Part shown: piece by piece, positions 1 to 5,799 of the stretch
Layout: every line of letters begins with the position of its first letter
Numbering within the stretch: position 1 is the stretch's first letter
Assembly: GCA_900551515.1 (NCBI GenBank)
Contig: URWH01000129.1
Location: 1-5,813, forward strand
Direction of reading: 5' to 3'
Origin: an uncultured Porphyromonadaceae bacterium
Lineage (GTDB): Bacteria; Bacteroidota; Bacteroidia; Bacteroidales; Muribaculaceae
Length of the DNA: 5,813 nt
Position numbers and translations under genes: made by a program
Notes under the pieces: model-generated
Database searches by the model: none
Told to the model about the DNA's origin: nothing
Seen by the model: the letters and a program-made list of their open reading frames with translations, nothing else

Positions 1-4
1 CATC

Positions 5-61
5 TTCCTCCTTTTGGCTCAGTCACATAGCCCGCTATGCTCCTGAGCCTGCAAGGAGGAA
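5..61 (-). repeat. Long three-part inverted repeat (hairpin) that can mask a Shine-Dalgarno-like sequence
   Basis: Three nested inverted repeats share one axis: TTCCTCCTT (5-13) with AAGGAGGAA (53-61), GGCTCAG (16-22) with CTGAGCC (43-49), and CATAG (26-30) with CTATG (35-39). That gives 21 base pairs around a four-base loop, interrupted by two small internal loops. On the minus strand the last arm reads AAGGAGGAA, followed by G and an ATG at 3-1, so the fold would hide a ribosome-binding-like sequence. No run of T follows the stem, so it is not a typical intrinsic terminator. It lies 50 bases past the nrdG stop. It could be a dispersed palindromic repeat, the end of a small mobile element, or a leader structure of the next leftward gene. 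The base pairing is seen directly; the role is inference. Confidence 0.8.
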
Positions 62-77
62 TCTGACGCACTGCTAC

Positions 78-111
78 GACCCTGACGTCAACAAATTTTG
101 TGGGATGGGTC
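78..111 (-). other. Weak inverted repeat next to the nrdG stop
   Basis: GACCC (78-82) can pair with GGGTC (107-111), ending one base before the nrdG stop codon. Inside lie the palindrome TGACGTCA (83-90) and the near-palindrome ACAAATTTTGT (91-101). The outer stem is only five base pairs around a 24-base interior, and no T tract follows on the minus strand. It may be a minor 3' structure of the nrdDG transcript, but chance is quite possible. Confidence 0.2.
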
Positions 112-627
112 TTAGAAATCCGACTTCCAAAGGACGATGTGGCCGGATGCAAGAGTCTCGGCAACGTTTATAAGGCGCTGATTGGATGAGCCGCGAAACA
201 GTAGCTCGATATCGCGTTGCGATTCAGCGAACGGCCCGTCGACCATCACATCGATGAATGGCAGCAACGCCGACAGCCGTTTGTCGTGCTGCACCGTCTC
301 AAACAGATATCCCGTATAGCACCAGATCGTTTTGCCCAGTTTTCTTATCTCCCGTGCAAGCAGAGCAAGCGGCTCGGCCTGAAAAAGCGGATCGCCGCCG
401 GAAAAGGTCACATCAAAATCATTCTCTTCAATCCGTTGGAGCAGTTCGCCGATAGTCATACCCTTTCCCGCCATCGGATCCCAGGTGGCCGGGTTCTGGC
501 ATCCGGGGCAGTGATGTTCGCATCCTGCAAAATAGATAGAGGTCCGGAAGCCCGGACCATCTACCGTTGTGCCGTCTACAATATCAACGACACGAAGCGT
601 TACATCTTCAGTATTCGTATTTATCAC
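112..627 (-). CDS. nrdG: Anaerobic ribonucleoside-triphosphate reductase activating protein (radical SAM)
   Basis: This 171-residue cytoplasmic protein matches NrdG in size and motifs. It cleaves S-adenosylmethionine reductively to make a 5'-deoxyadenosyl radical that oxidises the C-terminal glycine of NrdD to its radical form. The radical-SAM cluster motif CxxxCxxC is at Cys36, Cys40 and Cys43 (GCEHHCPGC), and the SAM-contacting SGGDP segment is at 76-80. DGPGFR (23-28), CYTGY (103-107) and VDGPF (129-133) are also typical of the family. The start is GTG at 627-625: the frame opens only at the TGA that also ends nrdD (639-637), and no ATG occurs before the conserved DGPGFR region. The gap after nrdD is nine bases, so the two genes form one operon and are probably translationally coupled. 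No Shine-Dalgarno sequence is visible. The function is secure; the exact start codon is less so. Confidence 0.95.
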   Translation of the reverse strand: MINTNTEDVTLRVVDIVDGTTVDGPGFRTSIYFAGCEHHCPGCQNPATWDPMAGKGMTIGELLQRIEENDFDVTFSGGDPLFQAEPLALLAREIRKLGKTIWCYTGYLFETVQHDKRLSALLPFIDVMVDGPFAESQRDIELLFRGSSNQRLINVAETLASGHIVLWKSDF

Positions 628-636
628 TTTATCGTT

Positions 637-2874
637 TCATTTATGAACAACGCGATCATTGAGCTCGGCAAGCTTGGCATTATTCCAGCGGTCGGTAGTT
701 CCGACGAGATAACCGGTGATGCGCTGCAGTTTGTCGATGTCGCTGCTTCCGCATTTAGGGCATATCTCAAGATGGTCGCTTGCATCCTCATAGCCGCACG
801 ACATGCATCGGTTGCGGTTATGGTTCACTGAGCAATAACCGATGTTGTACTGATCCATCAGGTCAACGATATCGGCAATGGCCTTCGGATTGTGGGTGGC
901 GTCGCCGTCAATCTCCACATAGAAGATGTGACCGCCGCCGGTGAGTTCATGATAAGGAGCCTCGATTTCGGCCTTATGGCGCGGCGAGCAATGGTAGTAG
1001 ACCGGCACGTGATTGGAATTCGTGTAGTAGATCTTATCGGTTATGCCGGGGATAATTCCGAATGATTTGCGGTCGCGCTGCGTGAATTTGCCCGAGAGCC
1101 CTTCGGCCGGAGTGGCGAGCACCGAGAAGTTGTGCTGATATTTCTCGGAATATTCATTGACGCGGCTGCGCATGTGGGAGATGATTTTCAGTCCGAGTGC
1201 CTGCGATTCAGGCGATTCGCCGTGGTGTTTCCCGGTAAGGGCTACCAGACATTCGGCCAATCCGATGAATCCGATGCCAAGTGTGCCCTGGTTGATCACG
1301 CTCTCAATAGTCTGATTCGGCTTCAGGATATCGCTGCCGTTCCACAAACGCGACATCAGCAGCGGGAACTGCTTGGCAAGCGCAGTCTTCTGGAAGTCGA
1401 ATCGGTCACACAGCTGGCGGGCTGTGATATCCAGCACCTGATCCAGTTTCTCGAAGAATTTCGCGATGCGCTCTTCCTTGTCCTTGATCATCATGCATTC
1501 GATGGCTATGCGCACGATATTGACGGTGGAGAAACTGAGGTTGCCGCGTCCGATCGACGTCTTCTCACCAAAGCGGTTCTCAAACACTCGTGTGCGGCAT
1601 CCCATCGTGGCCACCTCATATTTATAGCGCTGCGGATCATCGGCCTTCCATTTTTCATGGTAGTTGAATGTCGCGTCGAGATTCACGAAGTTGGGGAAGA
1701 AGCGGCGGGCGGTCACCTTGCAGGCCAGCTTATAGAGATCGTAGTTGCGGTCCTCGGGCAGATAGCTCACACCGCGTTTCTTTTTCCATATCTGAATCGG
1801 GAAAATCGCCGTGGCTCCATTGCCGACGCCTTCATATGTGGAGTTGAGCAGTTCGCGGATCACGCAACGGCCTTCGGCCGACGTGTCGGTGCCATAGTTG
1901 ATTGAGCTGAACACCACCTGGTTGCCACCGCGGGAGTGAATGGTGTTCATGTTGTGGATGAATGCTTCCATAGATTGATGCACGCGGTCAACAGTCTGAT
2001 TCATGGCGTGCTGGAGGAGACGCTTGGTTCCTGTGAGTCCGTCGAGCGGCCGTTTCACGAAGTCGTCAATTTCAGCGTTGTAATATGACGACAGATCCTC
2101 TCCCGACACTTGCTCGAGTTTCTGCAGTTCTTCGATATATGACGATCTGACAAATGGAGCAAGATAGAAGTCGAATGCCGGGATGGCCTGACCGCCGTGC
2201 ATCTCATTCTGCGCCGTTTCCAGAGAGATACAGCTTATTATGCTTGCTGTCTCGATACGTTTTGCCGGGCGCGATTCGCCATGGCCGGCAATAAATCCAT
2301 ACTGGAGTATGCGGTCGAGCGGATGCTGCACGCAAGTGAGGCTCTTTGTCGGGTAATAATCCTTGTCGTGAATATGCAGATATCCGTTGCGCACTGCATC
2401 GCGGGCTTCCTGCGAAAGGAGATAATCGTCAACAAACGGTTTGGTAGTCTCGCTCGCGAATTTCATCATCATTCCCGCCGGCGAATCGGTGTTCATGTTG
2501 GCATTTTCGCGGGTGATATCGTTGCTTTTGGCTTCGATGATCTCCAGAAACATATCGCGTATCTTTGCCCGGCGGGCTATGCTGCGCTGATCACGATAGG
2601 CTATATAACGTTTTGCCACCTCCTTGCGGGGGCTGTTCATGAGCTCAAGTTCGACGCGGTCCTGTATGTCCTCTACGGTCATACGCTCATCGCCGGTCAC
2701 TCCGATGCGGTCGGCTATTTTCTGGATCAGCGCTTCATCTTCGCCTGCTTCAGTCTGCAACATTGCCTTGCGAATGGCAGCTTTGATTTTCTCTTCGTTA
2801 TAGCCCACTACGCGGCCATCACGTTTTACTACGGTATGTATCATGGCATATTCTTTGTTTACCGGATTCGACAT
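637..2874 (-). CDS. nrdD: Anaerobic (class III) ribonucleoside-triphosphate reductase
   Basis: The 745-residue glycyl-radical enzyme makes deoxyribonucleotides from ribonucleoside triphosphates under anoxia, as a cytoplasmic dimer activated by NrdG. An ATP-cone allosteric domain occupies about residues 12-100 (starting VVKRDGRVVGYNEEKI). The catalytic barrel follows, with Cys181 (SLTCVQHPL) and Cys426 (MGCRTR), which I align from memory with the two active-site cysteines of phage T4 NrdD; the second would be the thiyl-radical site. The C-terminus has a zinc site of two CxxC pairs (Cys690/693 and Cys705/708), then the glycyl-radical motif RITGYL with Gly721. All key residues are present and nothing is truncated. 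An in-frame ATG at 2844 (Met11, MIHTVVKRDGR) is a serious alternative start: it fits where family members usually begin, as I recall, and leaves a normal leader after the predicted promoter, whereas 2874 leaves only about ten bases. nrdG follows nine bases downstream. Confidence 0.97.
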   Translation of the reverse strand: MSNPVNKEYAMIHTVVKRDGRVVGYNEEKIKAAIRKAMLQTEAGEDEALIQKIADRIGVTGDERMTVEDIQDRVELELMNSPRKEVAKRYIAYRDQRSIARRAKIRDMFLEIIEAKSNDITRENANMNTDSPAGMMMKFASETTKPFVDDYLLSQEARDAVRNGYLHIHDKDYYPTKSLTCVQHPLDRILQYGFIAGHGESRPAKRIETASIISCISLETAQNEMHGGQAIPAFDFYLAPFVRSSYIEELQKLEQVSGEDLSSYYNAEIDDFVKRPLDGLTGTKRLLQHAMNQTVDRVHQSMEAFIHNMNTIHSRGGNQVVFSSINYGTDTSAEGRCVIRELLNSTYEGVGNGATAIFPIQIWKKKRGVSYLPEDRNYDLYKLACKVTARRFFPNFVNLDATFNYHEKWKADDPQRYKYEVATMGCRTRVFENRFGEKTSIGRGNLSFSTVNIVRIAIECMMIKDKEERIAKFFEKLDQVLDITARQLCDRFDFQKTALAKQFPLLMSRLWNGSDILKPNQTIESVINQGTLGIGFIGLAECLVALTGKHHGESPESQALGLKIISHMRSRVNEYSEKYQHNFSVLATPAEGLSGKFTQRDRKSFGIIPGITDKIYYTNSNHVPVYYHCSPRHKAEIEAPYHELTGGGHIFYVEIDGDATHNPKAIADIVDLMDQYNIGYCSVNHNRNRCMSCGYEDASDHLEICPKCGSSDIDKLQRITGYLVGTTDRWNNAKLAELNDRVVHK

Positions 2875-2889
2875 TGATTATTGACGTTG

Positions 2890-2921
2890 CAAATCTACAT
2901 ATAATTTTCTTCAGGATCAAC
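2890..2921 (-). promoter_or_regulatory. Predicted nrdDG promoter, Bacteroidetes primary sigma factor type
   Basis: On the minus strand, TAGATTTG (2897-2890) matches the Bacteroidetes -7 consensus TAnnTTTG exactly. A -33-like GTTG (2921-2918; consensus TTTG) lies 20 bases upstream, within the usual 19-21 base spacing. Transcription would start near 2881-2886. That leaves about 7-12 bases before the ATG at 2874 and about 37-42 before the ATG at 2844, which favours the latter as start. No convincing palindromic NrdR box was found nearby. Confidence 0.6.
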
Positions 2922-2955
2922 ATTTTTTTCAATTAAATTATTCGACATATTATCT

Positions 2956-3038
2956 TTTTGGAAAACTTTTCATCGCTTGCAAAATTGCAACTATTTAATA
3001 ATCAACATATATTCATTTCGTTTTGGAAAACTTTACAT
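2956..3038. repeat. Pair of 18-base direct repeats, possible regulator sites
   Basis: TTTTGGAAAACTTTTCAT (2956-2973) and TTTTGGAAAACTTTACAT (3021-3038) agree at 17 of 18 positions and lie 65 bases apart, roughly six helical turns. They sit in the middle of the divergent spacer, upstream of both genes. The repeat is seen directly. A role as paired binding sites for a transcription factor is inference, and an AT-rich background raises the chance of coincidence somewhat. Confidence 0.65.
2977..2990. repeat. Palindromic TTGCAA pair, operator-like
   Basis: TTGCAAAATTGCAA consists of two copies of the self-complementary TTGCAA separated by AA, so it is both a direct and an inverted repeat. It lies between the two copies of the 18-base direct repeat. 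A third TTGCAA at 2887-2892 overlaps the predicted -7 element of nrdD. This arrangement would suit a dimeric repressor or activator, but no known operator was recognised. Confidence 0.4.
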
Positions 3039-3103
3039 TATATTCCACTTATGACAATATGAGGTTCGAATAAATTTCATGAAAAATCTTCAACCTGATT
3101 TGT

Positions 3104-3137
3104 ATCACATTCGCATCACGGGGAAAGGACGCATCAC
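3104..3137 (+). repeat. Three ATCAC motifs upstream of the GH2 gene
   Basis: ATCAC occurs at 3104-3108, 3115-3119 and 3133-3137. The last two are part of an identical CGCATCAC (3112-3119 and 3130-3137), 18 bases apart. The cluster lies about 50-80 bases upstream of the candidate -7 element of the GH2 gene, a reasonable place for activator sites. The repeats are short, so the functional reading is tentative. Confidence 0.35.
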
Positions 3138-3183
3138 AACATATTTTTAGGGAATATTTAGGAAATAATCGGATTAATATGCT

Positions 3184-3191
3184 TAAATTCG
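3184..3191 (+). promoter_or_regulatory. Weak -7 promoter element candidate for the GH2 gene
   Basis: TAAATTCG agrees with the Bacteroidetes -7 consensus TAnnTTTG at all but one of the specified positions and lies 30 bases before the ATG at 3222, giving a leader of roughly 20-27 bases. No good TTTG is found 19-21 bases upstream; the nearest is TTTA at 3157-3160 with a 23-base spacer. The promoter may depend on an activator or an alternative sigma factor, or the assignment may be wrong. Confidence 0.3.
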
Positions 3192-3221
3192 CAAAGTAAA
3201 CAGAATCAACCGCAATATTTT

Positions 3222-5735
3222 ATGAAACGAATCTTTACCATGACAATCGCCTCGCTTATGTGCGCATCGCTTTTTGCCGGCACACGCAGCGAACGCACAT
3301 TGGAAAAAGGATGGAAGTTCACGCGCGACGACGCGGCCGACTTCTCATCGAAAGACTACGACGACTCCAAATGGCAGTCTGTCACAGTCCCTCACGACTG
3401 GGCCATTTACGGGCCGTTCAGCTGGGACAATGACAAACAGAACGTTGCTATCGCTCAGGACGGACAGAAAGAAGCCATGGAGCATGCAGGACGCACCGGC
3501 GGACTTCCCTTCGTAGGCACCGGTTGGTACCGCACCGAAATCGAGGTACCCGAACTGACCGACGGCCGCCGTGCCACACTCCTGTTCGACGGAGCCATGA
3601 GCCATGCCCGCGTTTATGTGAACGGCAAGGAGGCAGGTTATTGGCCTTATGGCTATAATTCATTCTATTTCGACGTCACCGACCTGCTCAAGAAGGGCAA
3701 GAATAACACCATAGCCGTCCGGCTTGAAAACCTGCCGGAATCTTCCCGCTGGTATCCGGGTGCCGGACTCTACCGAAACGTTCACCTCATCGTGACCGAC
3801 GATGTGCATATTCCGGTGTGGGGTACATATATCACAACCCCGATTGTACATAACGACTGGGCGCAGGCCGACGTCAAAACAAAAATAGATCTGCCGGCCG
3901 GCTTCAACTCCAAAGATCTTTCATTACATACGGTTATTCTTGATCCGGAAGGAAAAGAAGTCGCTCAGGTCACCACACCGGTCTCTGATCTCCGCCTGCT
4001 GGCCAACGAAGGAAACGAGGTGGAACAGAAGATTTCAATCGACAATCCTCAGCTCTGGAGTCCCGAAACGCCTGTCCTTTACACCGCAGTTTCGACCCTC
4101 TCCGACGGCAGCACTGTCAAAGATGAGTACACCACCACATTTGGCATCCGCACAATCGAAGTGCGCCCCAACGACGGTTTCTATCTCAACGGCAAACGCA
4201 CCAATTTCAAAGGCGTCTGCAACCATGCCGACCTCGGACCGCTCGGCATGGCAGTCAACGATGCCGCTATCCGCCGTCAGATACGCATACTGAAAGATAT
4301 GGGCTGCAATGCCATCCGCACGTCGCACAACATGCCGGCGCCCGAGCTAGTCAAAGCCTGCGATGAAATGGGCATGATGCTGATGGCCGAGAGCTTCGAC
4401 GAATGGCGCAAACCAAAATGCAAAAACGGCTACAACCTGCTGTTCGACGAATGGGCCGACAAAGATCTCACCAACCTCATTCGCCACTACCGCAACAACC
4501 CTTCGATCGTTATGTGGTGCATCGGCAACGAGGTGTCTGAACAATGGCATGAAGGCGATTGCAAAACCGCTTATTATCTCCAGAACATAGCTCACCGCGA
4601 AGATCCCACCCGTCCCGTAACCCAGGGCATGGACGGTCCCGACGCTGTGCTCAACAACAATTTCGCCGCCATTATGGATGTTGCAGGTTTCAACTATCGT
4701 CCCTTCAAATATCAGGAGGCCTATCGCAAATTGCCGCAGCAGATAGTGCTCGGAAGCGAAACGGCTTCGACCGTCTCATCGCGCGGCGTCTACAAGTTCC
4801 CGGTGGAGCGCAAAGCGATGGCCGTCTACGACGACCACCAGAGTTCCAGCTACGATGTGGAGCATTGCGGATGGTCAAACCTTCCCGAAGACGACTTCAT
4901 ACAGCACGACGACCTGCCTTACTGCATCGGCGAATTTGTCTGGACAGGATTTGATTATCTTGGCGAACCGACACCTTATTATACCAATTGGCCCAGCCAC
5001 AGCTCGCTGTTCGGCATCATCGATCTCGCCGGAATTCCCAAAGACCGCTATTATCTCTACCGCAGTCACTGGCGTCCGGAAGAAGAGACGCTGCACATTT
5101 TGCCGCACTGGACATGGCCCGGCCGCGAAGGCGAAACCACTCCGGTGTTTGTCTACACGAATTACCCTGAAGCCGAACTGTTTATCAATGGCGTAAGCCA
5201 GGGCCGTCGCAAAAAAGATCTTTCGGTTGGCATCGACAGCAGCTACACCGAAGCCGCTCAGAAAAGCTTCGAACGTCAGAAACGCTATCGTCTTATGTGG
5301 ATGGACACCAAATACGAGCCCGGCACAGTAAAGGTCGTAGCCTATGATGAAGCAGGTAACCCTGCAGCTACCAAAGAGATCCGCACGGCAGGCGCACCCC
5401 ACCATATCGAACTGTCGGCCGACCGCTCGCAGCTCTCGGCTGATGGCCGCGACCTTTCGTTCATTACCGTGAGAGTGGTCGACAAGGACGGCACCCTTTG
5501 CCCCGATGCATCCAAGAAAATACGCTTCAAAGTGAAAGGCGCCGGTTCATTCCATGCAGTGGCCAACGGCGATCCCTCATCCCTCGAATCATTCCAGGCT
5601 CCCGAGATGACCACCTTCCATGGCCAGCTCACCGCAATAGTAAAGGCAGGCGAGAAAGCCGGAAACATCGAATTCACAGCCACCGCCCCCGGCCTGAAAT
5701 CAGCAAAGCTGACCCTCACATCCGCCAGACCCTAA
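3222..5735 (+). CDS. Secreted glycoside hydrolase family 2 protein, beta-galactosidase-like
   Basis: The 837-residue protein begins with a signal peptide (KR, hydrophobic stretch, likely cut near Ala19-Gly20). No clear lipobox precedes Cys14, so a periplasmic or secreted soluble enzyme is expected. Domains in order: jelly-roll sugar-binding domain (about 25-195, with VPHDW at 56-60 and RWYPGAGLYR at 176-185), Ig-like domain (about 197-310), catalytic TIM barrel (about 312-625), then two C-terminal beta-sandwich domains (about 637-722 and 727-833) like those of Bacteroidales GH2 enzymes with a DUF4982 region. The acid/base is probably Glu437 in GNE and the nucleophile Glu513 in GSETAS, with IRTSHNMP (365-372) and WTGFDYLGEPTP (574-585) also conserved. 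Beta-galactosidase is the best guess; other beta-glycosidase activities occur in this group, so the substrate is uncertain. No SusC/SusD genes are in view. The start follows an AT-rich leader without a Shine-Dalgarno sequence, and the gene ends in tandem TAA codons. Confidence 0.96.
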   Translation: MKRIFTMTIASLMCASLFAGTRSERTLEKGWKFTRDDAADFSSKDYDDSKWQSVTVPHDWAIYGPFSWDNDKQNVAIAQDGQKEAMEHAGRTGGLPFVGTGWYRTEIEVPELTDGRRATLLFDGAMSHARVYVNGKEAGYWPYGYNSFYFDVTDLLKKGKNNTIAVRLENLPESSRWYPGAGLYRNVHLIVTDDVHIPVWGTYITTPIVHNDWAQADVKTKIDLPAGFNSKDLSLHTVILDPEGKEVAQVTTPVSDLRLLANEGNEVEQKISIDNPQLWSPETPVLYTAVSTLSDGSTVKDEYTTTFGIRTIEVRPNDGFYLNGKRTNFKGVCNHADLGPLGMAVNDAAIRRQIRILKDMGCNAIRTSHNMPAPELVKACDEMGMMLMAESFDEWRKPKCKNGYNLLFDEWADKDLTNLIRHYRNNPSIVMWCIGNEVSEQWHEGDCKTAYYLQNIAHREDPTRPVTQGMDGPDAVLNNNFAAIMDVAGFNYRPFKYQEAYRKLPQQIVLGSETASTVSSRGVYKFPVERKAMAVYDDHQSSSYDVEHCGWSNLPEDDFIQHDDLPYCIGEFVWTGFDYLGEPTPYYTNWPSHSSLFGIIDLAGIPKDRYYLYRSHWRPEEETLHILPHWTWPGREGETTPVFVYTNYPEAELFINGVSQGRRKKDLSVGIDSSYTEAAQKSFERQKRYRLMWMDTKYEPGTVKVVAYDEAGNPAATKEIRTAGAPHHIELSADRSQLSADGRDLSFITVRVVDKDGTLCPDASKKIRFKVKGAGSFHAVANGDPSSLESFQAPEMTTFHGQLTAIVKAGEKAGNIEFTATAPGLKSAKLTLTSARP

Positions 5736-5775
5736 TAACCGAAACGCATCCGCCACACTGTATCCGTCCGAAAAA

Positions 5776-5799
5776 GGCCGCCTATGCCAAAGTTTTTTT
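5776..5799 (+). terminator. Weak intrinsic terminator candidate after the GH2 gene
   Basis: GGC (5776-5778) can pair with GCC (5786-5788) around a seven-base loop, and seven T residues follow at 5793-5799 after a short AAAG. The stem is only three base pairs unless the flanking AAAAA (5771-5775) pairs with part of the T run. The position, 41 bases after the stop, is right for a terminator, but the structure is poor. Confidence 0.25.

Larger units (their letters stand above)
2875..3221. other. AT-rich divergent intergenic region between nrdD and the GH2 gene
   Basis: This 347-base spacer carries no open reading frame of note and is clearly richer in A and T than the flanking genes. It separates two genes transcribed away from each other, so it must hold both promoters. 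It contains the predicted nrdD promoter at the left end, a weak -7 candidate at the right end, and short direct and inverted repeats between them that could bind regulators. No tRNA, riboswitch or long hairpin was recognised. Confidence 0.8.

Noticed and set aside
11..15. Cys14 of the GH2 protein as a lipoprotein attachment site (residues 11-15 of the protein encoded at 3222-5735)
   Set aside because: The residues before Cys14 (SLM) do not fit the lipobox, which needs a small residue just before the cysteine, and the hydrophobic stretch continues past it.
23..28. ATG-TGA start-stop pair on the minus strand inside the hairpin
   Set aside because: A minimal start-stop could in principle stall ribosomes, but six bases can occur by chance and they are constrained by the stem sequence; there is no further support.
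5..61. Hairpin as an intrinsic terminator of nrdDG
   Set aside because: No T run follows the stem on the minus strand, and the stem has two internal loops.
217..831. Open frame of 204 codons on the plus strand, opposite nrdG and the end of nrdD
   Set aside because: It lies antisense to two well-supported genes, shows no recognisable domain, and spans the nrdD-nrdG junction; it is a by-product of codon use on the other strand.
1132..1905. Open frame of 257 codons on the plus strand inside nrdD
   Set aside because: It lies wholly antisense to conserved nrdD coding sequence, with no recognisable motif and no promoter-like sequence noticed.
2197..2877. Open frame of 226 codons on the plus strand over the 5' part of nrdD
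   Set aside because: It is antisense to the ATP-cone and barrel start of NrdD; its cysteine- and histidine-rich, family-free translation looks like a shadow.
2895..3047. Possible NrdR boxes (ACATAT-like words at 2897, 2945 and 3005, and ACATTATAT at 3035)
   Set aside because: None forms the palindrome expected of a NrdR box, spacings are irregular apart from one near three helical turns, and such words are common in AT-rich spacers.
4875..5405. Open frame of 176 codons on the minus strand inside the GH2 gene
   Set aside because: It lies entirely opposite conserved GH2 barrel and C-terminal coding sequence, with no family resemblance.
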